Shown here: in pieces, positions 52,583-60,848 of the stretch
Layout of the letters: every line of letters starts with the position of its first letter
Position numbering within the stretch: position 1 is the first letter of the stretch
DNA from: PALSA-693 sp963780345
Lineage (GTDB): Bacteria; Actinomycetota; Acidimicrobiia; Acidimicrobiales; Palsa-688
Length of the DNA stretch: 64,000 nt
Direction: 5' to 3'
NCBI GenBank assembly: GCA_963780345.1
Contig: CAWABU010000011.1
Location: 124,001-188,000 of the forward strand
Notes under the pieces: generated by a model
What the model saw: only the letters and a program-made list of their open reading frames with translations
What the model was told of the DNA's origin: nothing
Databases searched by the model: none
Translations under genes and position numbers: made by a program

Positions 52583-53557
52583 ATGGACCGACTCGGAGTG
52601 ACCATCCCGCTTGCCAACGACGAGCTGACCGAACTGCCGGCCATGCTCGACCGGCTGGATGGCGCCGGCTTTACCGACCTGTGGAGCGCGGAGGTCAACG
52701 GCACCGACGCCTTCACCCCGCTTGTGGTGGCGGCCACCACCCACCCCTCGTACCGATTGGGCACTGCGATCGTCCCGGCCTACACGCGGAGCCCGGCGCT
52801 GATCGCCATGTCCGCGGCATCCCTGGCCAGCGCCGCGACCAGCGAGGTCCTCCTCGGGGTGGGGACATCGAGCGACGTCATCGTCGGGCAGTGGAACGGC
52901 GTTCCGTTTGTCGAGCCCTACAAGAAGGTGCGGGACGTGGTGCGGTTCCTTCGCCTGGCCCTCGACGGCGACAAGGTGGACTTCAAGGGTGACACCTTCG
53001 AGATCCGCGGCTTCCGCCTCGGCGCCCCGCTGGGGCGGCGGCCCAAGGTCCTGGTCGCGGCCCTCCGGCCCGGGATGCTCAAGCTCGCCGGCCGCGAGAG
53101 TGACGGGGCCATCGTCAACTGGCTGTCACCTGAGGACGTCAAGAAGGTCGTCCCCTACGTGCTCGACCACAACCCTGACGCCGAGATCGTCGCCCGGATC
53201 TTCGTGATCCCCACCGACAACCTCGAGTGGGGCCGGGAGGTGGCGCGCCGACAGATCACCGCCTACCTCAATGTCCCGGTCTACGCCGAATTCCACCGCT
53301 GGCTGGGGCGGGGCGACATGCTTCAGCCCATGTGGGACGCCTGGAAGGCCGGCGACCGCAAGCAGGCGCTCAAGGAAGTCCCGGAGGAACTGATCGACCA
53401 GCTGCTCCTCGTCGGGGATGCCGACCGGATCAGTGCCGGGGTGCAGGCCTACCGTGACGCCGGGATCAAGACCCCCATGCTGTCGGTGACCGCCGATCGC
53501 GAGAAGGCGATCGAGGCCTGCCTCGCTATCGGGGCCAAAGTGGGCGTCAGGCCCTAG
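52583..53557 (+). CDS. LLM-class F420-dependent oxidoreductase
   Basis: A 324-residue TIM-barrel oxidoreductase: LGVTIPLANDELTELPAM, FTDLWSAEVNGTDAFTPLVV, YRLGTAIVPAYTRSPALIAM and VLLGVGTSSDVIVGQWNG are the blocks of the F420 branch, as in the gene at 17670. ATG 52583 follows GGAGGGAG; the raw frame's upstream GTG is too early. It begins a + operon with a crotonase and another LLM gene. Likely a hydride transfer between F420 and a ketone, alcohol or enone. Confidence 0.88.
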   Translation: MDRLGVTIPLANDELTELPAMLDRLDGAGFTDLWSAEVNGTDAFTPLVVAATTHPSYRLGTAIVPAYTRSPALIAMSAASLASAATSEVLLGVGTSSDVIVGQWNGVPFVEPYKKVRDVVRFLRLALDGDKVDFKGDTFEIRGFRLGAPLGRRPKVLVAALRPGMLKLAGRESDGAIVNWLSPEDVKKVVPYVLDHNPDAEIVARIFVIPTDNLEWGREVARRQITAYLNVPVYAEFHRWLGRGDMLQPMWDAWKAGDRKQALKEVPEELIDQLLLVGDADRISAGVQAYRDAGIKTPMLSVTADREKAIEACLAIGAKVGVRP

Positions 53558-53579
53558 CCAGCCGTCCGGCCGCCCGCCT

Positions 53580-53606
53580 CCGCCCCGGCGGGGCTTGCGG
53601 GGGCGG
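53580..53606. terminator. GC-rich hairpin
   Basis: CCGCCCC and GGGGCGG (7-bp arms) with a 13-nt loop in the 136-bp gap before the crotonase at 53694. No T-tract. It may be a weak terminator or only GC-rich spacer. Confidence 0.3.
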
Positions 53607-53693
53607 CGCCGAAGGGCTAGCAATACTGCCGATCCGGGCGTGCATCTGCGCTCCCGCGACACCGCCATAGCCGCCACTTCCCGGGGGACCGCC

Positions 53694-54491
53694 ATGAGCT
53701 ACGAGAACATCACCTACGAGCGCGAAGCCCATCTCGCCCTGGTCACGATCAACCGCCCCGAGGTGCTCAACGCCATCAACCCGGGGACCAGCGCCGAGCT
53801 GTTCGACGCCTTCAGCGCCTTCCGCGACGACGACGACGCGTGGGCGGCCATCCTCACCGGCGCCGGCGACAAGGCCTTTTCGGCGGGCAACGACCTCAAG
53901 GCGACCGCGGCCAGCGCGGCCAGCGGCTCGTCCCAACGGGCGGACACGCCACGGGTGTCCTTTGGCGGGATCACCAAGGGCTTCGACTGCCCGAAGCCGC
54001 TCATCGCCGCGGTCAACGGCTACGCCATGGGCGGCGGGTTTGAGCTGGCCCTGGCCTGTGACATCGTGGTCGCCTCCGAAAACGCCCGGTTTGCCCTCCC
54101 CGAGCCGCGCGTCGGCCTGGTCGCGGGTGCGGGGGGTCTGCACCGGCTGCCTCGCCACATCCCCCTCAAGATCGCCATGGGTCTGATGCTGACCGGCTCC
54201 CAGATCGACGCCCAGGAAGCTCAGCAGCTGGGCCTGGTCAACGAGGTGGTCCCGCTCCCGAAGCTGCTCGACACCGCCCGGGCCTGGGCCGATCGCATCT
54301 TCGAATGCTCGCCGGTCAGCGTCCGGGTCACCAAGGAGTGCGTGATCGCCGGCCTCAACCTGTCGGTCGACGACGCCATCGACGACGACGCCGCCTCCGG
54401 GCGGATGGCGAAGCTGTACAACTCCGACGACGTCAAGGAGGGCCCGAGGGCTTTCGCGGAGAAGCGCAAGCCCCAGTGGACGGGGCGCTGA
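53694..54491 (+). CDS. enoyl-CoA hydratase with both catalytic glutamates
   Basis: A 265-residue crotonase and the only one of six in the window that keeps both hydratase residues: Glu in GGGFELALACD (rat Glu144) and Glu in FALPEPRVG (rat Glu164). Oxyanion blocks GAGDKAFSAGNDL and VNGYAMGGG are intact, and LVAGAGGLHRL matches the usual loop. It should hydrate 2-enoyl-CoA to 3-hydroxyacyl-CoA. ATG 53694 has GGGGGA upstream. Followed 21 bp later by an LLM gene. Confidence 0.92.
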   Translation: MSYENITYEREAHLALVTINRPEVLNAINPGTSAELFDAFSAFRDDDDAWAAILTGAGDKAFSAGNDLKATAASAASGSSQRADTPRVSFGGITKGFDCPKPLIAAVNGYAMGGGFELALACDIVVASENARFALPEPRVGLVAGAGGLHRLPRHIPLKIAMGLMLTGSQIDAQEAQQLGLVNEVVPLPKLLDTARAWADRIFECSPVSVRVTKECVIAGLNLSVDDAIDDDAASGRMAKLYNSDDVKEGPRAFAEKRKPQWTGR

Positions 54492-54512
54492 GGACCGGGC
54501 GCTGACCGGGCC

Positions 54513-55475
54513 ATGAAAATCGGCTTTTTCGCCCCGCACGTCGGCCCCGGCAGCACACGCGACGGGATGGCGCGGGCCTGCGACGTGGCCGACGAGCTGG
54601 GGGCCGACACCCTGTGGGCGGTTGATCACATCGCCTTCCCATACGGGTTCAAAGCCATCTATCCCTACGCCACTCACCAGTTCGGCGAGAGCCCCGACCA
54701 TCCGCTGGAGTGGTGGGACTGCCTCAGCGTGCTGGCCTATCTGGGCGCCCGGACCGAGCGGGTCCGGGTGGCGACCGGGGTGCTGGTCCTCCCGTACCGC
54801 CATCCCGTCGCCACCGCCAAGGCCATCGCCACCGTTGACGTGCTCTCCGGGGGGCGGGTCACCTTCGGGGTGGGGGTCGGCTGGCTGGCGGACGAGTTCG
54901 ATGCCCTGCAGCTCCACCCCTTCGCCGACCGGGGCGCGGTCGTGGACGAGCAGCTCGAGATCATCACCTCGGTCTGGACCGATGAGCGCCCGAGCTACTC
55001 CGGCCGCTTCTACCGTTTCCCCGAGATCAGCGTGACGCCCCGGCCGGCGCAGCAGCCCCGCCCGCCGATTCTGGTGGGCGGCAACAGTCGGCCGGCGCTG
55101 CGGCGTACGGCCCGCTTCGGGGACGGTTGGCATGGGCTGATGCTCCTCCCGGACGAGATGGTCGAGCACAAGAGGCGGCTGGACGCCATGGCGAGGGCCG
55201 AGGGTCGCACGGACGACATCCCGGCCTCCGTGCTGGTCGGGACCCGCATCACCAAGGATGCGTCGATCTACCCGTCCCTCGACGCCCCTCACCGGCGAGC
55301 CGCCATGGTGGGCACCATCGACCAGCTGGTGGAGCAGCTGGTCGCCTACCGCGATGCGGGCGTCGAGGAGATCCACACCACCGTGGGCGCGGATGATTCC
55401 GTCGGCGCCTCCGGCCCGGTTGCAGGCATGGAGCTGTTCCTGCGGGAGGTCTGGCCGGCGTTCCTGGCCGCTTGA
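54513..55475 (+). CDS. LLM-class F420-dependent oxidoreductase
   Basis: A 320-residue luciferase-like protein of the F420 branch: KIGFFAPHVGPGSTRDGM, LGADTLWAVDHIAFPYG, VLVLPYRHPVATAKAIATVD and VTFGVGVGWLADEFDAL. The start is the only ATG near the family N-terminus. It probably forms an operon with the preceding hydratase and LLM gene. It is convergent with the CoA-transferase pair (19-bp gap). Confidence 0.88.
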   Translation: MKIGFFAPHVGPGSTRDGMARACDVADELGADTLWAVDHIAFPYGFKAIYPYATHQFGESPDHPLEWWDCLSVLAYLGARTERVRVATGVLVLPYRHPVATAKAIATVDVLSGGRVTFGVGVGWLADEFDALQLHPFADRGAVVDEQLEIITSVWTDERPSYSGRFYRFPEISVTPRPAQQPRPPILVGGNSRPALRRTARFGDGWHGLMLLPDEMVEHKRRLDAMARAEGRTDDIPASVLVGTRITKDASIYPSLDAPHRRAAMVGTIDQLVEQLVAYRDAGVEEIHTTVGADDSVGASGPVAGMELFLREVWPAFLAA

Positions 55476-55493
55476 GCGGGGGCTGACCGGCGG

Positions 55494-56730
55494 TCAGCCC
55501 AGGCCCGGGTTGGTGGGTTCGTCCGCTGATATCCCCGCCGTGTACAGGTCGTCGACCTCGGCGTCGCTGAGCCCGGCGACGCCGGACAGAACCTCGCGGG
55601 TGTGCTCGCCAAAAAACGGGGCGTGGCGCTGCAGGACGGGATTGCACTCGACCAGCCGCCAGCTGATGTTGGCCTGCTTGTAGCGGTGCATTTTTGGGTT
55701 CGGCAGGTAGACCCAGAAGCCGCGGCGCAGGAGTTGGGGGTCGTCGTGGACCTGGCTGCTGTCGAGGATCCGGCCCGCCGGCACCCCCGCCTCCTGCAGG
55801 ATCTCCATGGCGTCTTGCGGGTCCTGGCCGGCGGTCCAGGCGGCCACGACGTCATCGATCTCGTCGTGGCGGCTGCGCCGCTCCTCGAGAGTCAGTCCGC
55901 CCAGATCCTCCCGCCCGACGAGATCAGCGATGGCCTTCCACTCGCGGTCATTGGTCACGGCGATCACCACCCACTGGTCTGGTCCACGGGCGGGGTAGGC
56001 GCCCTGCGGCGCCCACCGGGCGCTGCGATTGCCCAGATGCGGGGGTTGCGGCTCGCCACCGAGCGAGGCCCGCACAAACGCCTCGCCCGCCAGCACGGCC
56101 GCCCCCTCCCGCTGCGCCAGGTCGACGTAGGTGCCCTCACCGGTACGTTGCCGGCGCAGCAGGGCCAGGGCCACTGCGGCCGCGGCCTGCAGGCCCCCTA
56201 CCGGGTCCCCGTATGAGATGCCGGTCTTAAACGGCTCCTCCTGGCCGTCGTAGCCGCTCAGCGACACCAGCCCGCTCATCAACTCGATGACCGGGCCGAA
56301 GCCCACCAGGTCGCGGTCGGCCCCCGACTTACCGAAGGCGGCCATCGAGACCAAAATGACATCGGGGCGAACAGACGCGCAGCTCTTCGTAGCCGAGGGA
56401 CAGCTTTTCGAGCACGTCCGCTCGATAGTTCTCGATCACGACGTCGCAGTGGGGGATCAGCCGCAGGAAGGCGTCCCGGCCGCGTGAGTCGGCCAGATCG
56501 AGGATGACCGACTTCTTGTCGCGGTTGTATTCGTTGAAATAGACCGCGCTGTTCCAGGGGTCCGGAGCCCCCGGCTGGGGGATCAGGGTCCGGATGTTGT
56601 CCCACGACCGGGGGCCCTCGACCTTGATGATCTCGGCGCCCATCTCGGCGAGCAGCTTGGTGGCATACGGTCCGGCCCACATCATGGTGAGGTCGGCGAC
56701 CCGGATGCCCTCCAGGGGGCGGCGCTTCAT
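55494..56730 (-). CDS. CaiB/BaiF CoA-transferase, frameshifted
   Basis: The N-terminal part from ATG 56730 (LEGIRVADLTMMWAGPYATK) and the C-terminal part ending at 55494 lie in different frames. Removing one G of GGGG at 56364-56367 (+ strand) restores ELRVCSPDVILVSMAAF and a protein of about 411 residues. The catalytic Asp is kept (SYGDPVGG, 21 residues before TGEGTYVD). The start overlaps the stop of the upstream CaiB gene (ATGA), so the two form a coupled pair. Probably a real gene with a base-calling error. Confidence 0.86.
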
Positions 56731-57884
56731 CGGGCTACCTCGCTGTCACGACGTCGCCCGTCCCCCGCCAGCCAACTGTCCATGACCTCGCTCGTGTCCT
56801 CGCCGGGCGCATGCAGTCGATCGAGGGGACGCCAGGCGACCCCGCCGAATGGCCGACCCGGCACCGTCGCCGTCCCCGAGACGGTCTCCACCCGGTCCCA
56901 GAAGCCGCGCTCGGCCAGACTTTCGGCCTCGAGCAGATCCGCCGGGGTCACGGCGGACCCGACGGGGACTTTATGCTGCCGGCCGATCGATATCAGTTGG
57001 TCTTTCGTCTTGTCGGCGGTGAACACGTACATCTTCGCCAGCAACTCCTCGTGGTGCTCGAGCCGGTACATCGGGTCCAGGAAGGGGCCGTCGTACAGCT
57101 CCGGGTCGTCCATCGCTTCAAAGAGGTTCCGGATCTGCCGCTGGAGGGCGAAGAAGCCGATGTAGCCATCGGCGCAGGGGAAGATGCCCCACTCGGCTCT
57201 GGTCTGGTTGCCGAGCCGGGGCGTGACCGGGGCCCCGTAGGCGGTCATGGGCCCGTACAACTCGAGCATCCCGGCCGCACATTCCTGGGCCGAGATGTCG
57301 ATCCAATCCCCCTCCCCGTGCAGCACGACCCCGAGGTAGGCGGTCACGGCGGCCGAGAAGCCATGGAGCCCGGCCAGGTAGTCGGCCTGGCTGCCCCCGG
57401 ATAGAAGCGGCTGCCGGTCGTAGTCGCCGGTGAGCGACATGATCCCACCCATGGCGAAACTGACGATGTTGGTGGCCCGATAGTCCCGGTATGGCCCCTT
57501 TTGTCCGAACCGGGAAATGGAGACGAGCACCTGTTCCGGCTTGCTGGCCCGCAGCACGACGGGGTCGGCCCCGAGCGCAGCCAGGGCGCCCGGAGTGCCG
57601 TCCTCGATAACGATGTCGGCGGCCAGCAGCAACCTCATGAGATCGTCCCCCGCCACCTCCACCCGCCGCTTGCCGGCCAGGAGGTAGATCTCCTCGTCGT
57701 CGGTCAGACCCGGCTCGACCGGGTGGCCCTCCGCCCGGACGACATCGGCCCCGAAACCAGCCAGCTGGCGGGCGGCAAAGGCGGCCGGGATGCCCCCGGC
57801 CACCTCGACCACGCGCACCCCGTCGAGAGGCGGAGGCCCAAGGTCCTGTGGCCCACCGTGAAGCTCCCCATCGGTCCCGCTCAT
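56727..57884 (-). CDS. CaiB/BaiF family CoA-transferase, first gene of a pair
   Basis: A 385-residue family III domain starting at ATG 57884 (SGTDGELHGGPQDLG, then LDGVRVVEVAGGIPAAFAAR). Unlike the leading domains of the other pairs it has Asp at the catalytic position (SQADYLAG), 21 residues before HGEGDWID. Its stop overlaps the next CoA-transferase start. It may therefore be active itself or form a two-site enzyme. Divergent from the alpha/beta hydrolase. Substrate unknown. Confidence 0.9.
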   Translation of the reverse strand: MSGTDGELHGGPQDLGPPPLDGVRVVEVAGGIPAAFAARQLAGFGADVVRAEGHPVEPGLTDDEEIYLLAGKRRVEVAGDDLMRLLLAADIVIEDGTPGALAALGADPVVLRASKPEQVLVSISRFGQKGPYRDYRATNIVSFAMGGIMSLTGDYDRQPLLSGGSQADYLAGLHGFSAAVTAYLGVVLHGEGDWIDISAQECAAGMLELYGPMTAYGAPVTPRLGNQTRAEWGIFPCADGYIGFFALQRQIRNLFEAMDDPELYDGPFLDPMYRLEHHEELLAKMYVFTADKTKDQLISIGRQHKVPVGSAVTPADLLEAESLAERGFWDRVETVSGTATVPGRPFGGVAWRPLDRLHAPGEDTSEVMDSWLAGDGRRRDSEVAR

Positions 57885-58169
57885 CCTCGGTGTCCTCCTG
57901 CTGGCCGGGACCCGGCCTCTGTGCTCAGGGCATGCCTGACTCCGACTGGCGGTCGCTCCAATGCAGCCTCCCCTGTCTCTGTCTCGGTCGGCCACGTTAG
58001 GCGCCGGATGGGTCGCTTGTCAGCATGAGCCTCCCCATGAACCTTCCCCCGTCATCGAAATACCGCACACTCGTCTCGCCCCGCGAAATATGCTTTACTT
58101 AGGCAAAGAATGCGTCGGGTGACGCGTCAGATGCTGTGGCGTTTCGATCGCGATACGGGGAGGTCGGCG

Positions 58170-58991
58170 ATGGTGGTGGCGCTGTTGGATCGGGAGATTC
58201 CGGTTTCGGTGTCGGAGTCGCGGGTGTCGGTGGGGGGTTTGGGGTTGCGGGTGTTGGGGAAGGGGGAGGGGCGGCCGCTGTTGGTGTTGCATGATTCGTT
58301 GGGGAATTTGGGTTGGTTGCCGTTGTATGAGCGGTTGTCGGGTTCGTTTTCGGTGGTGGTGCCGGATTTGCCGGGGTATGGGCGGTCGGATCGGCCGGAT
58401 TGGGCGCGCTCGCCTCGGGATTTGGGGATTTTGTTGTTGCAGTTGTTGGATCGGCTGGGTTTGTCGGGTGGGGTGACGTTGGTGGGGGTGGGGTTCGGGG
58501 GGTTTGTGGCGGCGGAGATGGTGTCGATGGCGCAGTCGCGTTTTGGGGGGTTGGTGTTGGTGGGGGCGACGGGGTTGCATGCCCGGGAGGGGGAGGTGCT
58601 CGATCAGATGTTGATCGGGTTCGCGGAGTACGGGTTGACGGGGTTTCGGGATGCGGGGGTGTTTCAGGAGTTGTTCGGGGCTAATGAGTTGCCGCCGGAT
58701 GTGTATGAGTTGTGGGATTTCGGGACGGAGATGACGGCTCGGGTGTGTTGGAAGCCGTGGATGTATAGCGATCAGTTGCCGCATTTGTTGGCGGAGGTGC
58801 GGGTGCCGGCGCTGGTGGTGTGGGGGGAGCAGGATCGGCTGGTGCCGTTGGATGTGGGCCGCCAGTATCAGGAGTTGCTGGGCGGCCGGTTGGAGGTTTT
58901 GGCGGGGGCGGGGCATTTTGTGGATTTGGAGGAGCCGGAGCGGCTGGCCGGGCTGGTCGAGGGTTTGGCCGGCGCGCAGAGAGGAGCGTAG
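58170..58991 (+). CDS. alpha/beta-hydrolase-fold protein lacking the nucleophile
   Basis: A 273-residue alpha/beta fold protein. The nucleophile elbow reads GVGFGG, with Gly in place of the catalytic Ser. The acid (WGEQDRLVP) and His (AGHFVDLEEPE) are kept. The oxyanion strand is LLVLHDSLGNLG. It may be a non-hydrolytic lyase, a dioxygenase-like or a binding member of the fold. ATG 58170 has GGGGAGG at good spacing; ATG 58110 is an alternative. Codons end mostly in G or T (TTG, GGG, GTG), unlike the C-ending neighbours. The next LLM gene starts 3 bp after its stop. Confidence 0.82.
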   Translation: MVVALLDREIPVSVSESRVSVGGLGLRVLGKGEGRPLLVLHDSLGNLGWLPLYERLSGSFSVVVPDLPGYGRSDRPDWARSPRDLGILLLQLLDRLGLSGGVTLVGVGFGGFVAAEMVSMAQSRFGGLVLVGATGLHAREGEVLDQMLIGFAEYGLTGFRDAGVFQELFGANELPPDVYELWDFGTEMTARVCWKPWMYSDQLPHLLAEVRVPALVVWGEQDRLVPLDVGRQYQELLGGRLEVLAGAGHFVDLEEPERLAGLVEGLAGAQRGA

Positions 58992-58993
58992 GG

Positions 58994-60325
58994 ATGAAGA
59001 TCGGCTATTTCACTGAGCGGCCTTATCAGGATCCGGATCTGATGGAGGGCCGGATCGACATGGTGGATCTGATGATGTCCAACGGCCGGTACGATCCGAT
59101 GTTGGGGGCGGATCTGTATAACCGGTATCTGGACGAGAAGATCTACGCCGAGGAGATGGGCTTCGACATGTTGATGCTCAATGAGCATCACTCGACGCCG
59201 TTTTGTATGGGCGGGGTCATGAACGTGGAGGCGTCGATCCTGGCCCGGGAGACGTCGCGGGCCAAGATCGTGTTGTTGGGGAATGTGATCCCGATCTGGG
59301 ATGACCCGTTGTGGCTGGCCGAGACGTTGGCCACCATCGACATGATCAGCCGGGGGCGGCTGGTGTCGGGCTGGGTGCGCGGCACCGGCCGGGAGTCGGT
59401 GGCCCATAACGCCCAGTCGCCGTTTAACTGGGAGCGTTTCCAGGAGGCGCATGAGTTCGTGGTCAAGGCCTGGACCACCGACGGGCCGTTCCGCTGGGAG
59501 GGCAAGCACTACCAGTACCGGTATGTGAACCCGTGGATGCGCCCCTACCAGAAGCCCCACCCGCCGGTGTGGGTGCCGGGGGTGTTGTCCAAGAACACGG
59601 TGGAGTGGTGCGCCCGTAACCGCATCCCCTACATCATGTTGGCCACCCAGCTGGAACCGACCAAACGGTCGTTCGACTACTACGGGGAGGTGGCGGCCGA
59701 GACCGGCTACGAGGCCGGCCCCCAGCATCGGGGCTACCTGTTCAAGGTGCACGTGGACGAGACCGAGGAGAAGGCCTACCACACCGGCCGCAAGTTCATC
59801 GAGGGGCCGTCCAACATCTTCCTGGAAGGCAGCCGGGCCCGGCCCAACCCGTTCATCCAGAACCTGCCCGGCCTCACCAGCCGGACGCAGATCCTGCCCA
59901 CCGGGGAGCTGTTCCAGGTGCTGCTATCAAGGGGGCGCACGGCCGGGCCGCTCATCCCCACCGAGGGCGAGGAGGCCCCCAAGGTCCAGACCCCCGAAGA
60001 GGTCGAGGCCGGCCGGGTCAAGATCTACGACGGCCAGCTGGACAACTACACCATCATCACCGGCACCCCCACCACCGTCATCCCCAAGATCCGCCACGTG
60101 CTGGAAACCCTCCGCCCGGGCCAGATCTTCTTCTGGGACGGCGACGGGGCCATGAGCCACGAAGACGCCATGCGCAGCCTCAAACTCATGGGCGAAGAAA
60201 TCATCCCCGCGGTGCGCGAGATGGGCCGCGAGCTCGAACTGCCCGACGCCTTCGAGATCGACCCCGCCACCAACCAGCCCCTCACCACCCCCGCCGCCAC
60301 CGCCACCACCCCCGGCTCCACCTAA
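58994..60325 (+). CDS. LLM-class flavin-dependent oxidoreductase
   Basis: A 443-residue long-form luciferase-like enzyme: KIGYFTERPYQDP, FDMLMLNEHHSTPFCMGG, NVIPIWDDPLWLAETLATID and LVSGWVRGTGRESVAHNAQ. A long mid-section (about residues 270-370) and a Pro/Thr/Ala-rich C-terminal tail (PLTTPAATATTPGST) set it apart from the other six. GAGGAGCGTAGGG precedes the ATG. Codon endings shift from G/T at the 5' end to C at the 3' end. Operon partner of the alpha/beta-fold protein, suggesting coupled oxidation and processing of one substrate. Confidence 0.88.
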   Translation: MKIGYFTERPYQDPDLMEGRIDMVDLMMSNGRYDPMLGADLYNRYLDEKIYAEEMGFDMLMLNEHHSTPFCMGGVMNVEASILARETSRAKIVLLGNVIPIWDDPLWLAETLATIDMISRGRLVSGWVRGTGRESVAHNAQSPFNWERFQEAHEFVVKAWTTDGPFRWEGKHYQYRYVNPWMRPYQKPHPPVWVPGVLSKNTVEWCARNRIPYIMLATQLEPTKRSFDYYGEVAAETGYEAGPQHRGYLFKVHVDETEEKAYHTGRKFIEGPSNIFLEGSRARPNPFIQNLPGLTSRTQILPTGELFQVLLSRGRTAGPLIPTEGEEAPKVQTPEEVEAGRVKIYDGQLDNYTIITGTPTTVIPKIRHVLETLRPGQIFFWDGDGAMSHEDAMRSLKLMGEEIIPAVREMGRELELPDAFEIDPATNQPLTTPAATATTPGST

Positions 60326-60848
60326 CCCGCCCGGCCAACCCCGCCCGCCGCCCGCCAACCCCGCCCGCCAGCCGGGCCCGGCCGCCGCCCCCCATCCCGG
60401 CTAACCCGCCCCGCCCGCCAACCCGGCCCGCCGGCCCTACCTACCGGCCGGCCAGCTCGGCCCGCCGCCCGCCAACCCGGCCCGCCGCGCACACCGTGCT
60501 GCCGGGGGCCAACGGATACCGGCCGACGGCCGCCGCCCCAACCAGCCGCCGACCGGCCCACTCAACCCACGATGCCCGCCACGACCACGCACCGCGCGCA
60601 AAGGTCCGGCCGTGCCGCCGGCCACCCGCTTTACTGGCGCGAATCGTGCCCACCTGAAGCGGGGCGCGCGCCAGTGAAGGATCGCCAGCCCCCACCACGA
60701 CCGCCCTCCGTGACAAACCGCCCCATGGGCGGACTGTCTATCCCGCCCGCACCGCAACCCGCGGCCAGCGTCACCGACCCGGGCGCCCCGGACCAGCCGC
60801 GACCGCACCAGCCCGATCTCCACCGGGCGGGGGTCAGCCCGCCGGCCG
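60326..60848. other. C-rich intergenic region
   Basis: 523 bp with no convincing gene. The first 160 bp are strongly C-rich, with degenerate repeats of CCGCCCGCCAACCC. The dispersed repeat copy 2 lies at 60634. It separates the convergent LLM gene and a CoA-transferase. Confidence 0.6.
60634..60684 (+). repeat. dispersed about 52-bp palindrome-ended repeat, copy 2
   Basis: It starts CTGGCGCGAATCG, contains CTGAAGCGGGGCGCG and ends CGCCAGTGAAGG. Closely similar to 15410-15462, with the same complementary ends. Confidence 0.6.

Noticed and set aside
58095..58916. 273-codon minus-strand frame rich in Pro, His, Gln and Arg
   Set aside because: It comes from the G-rich skew of the sense alpha/beta-fold gene and has no ribosome site or family pattern.
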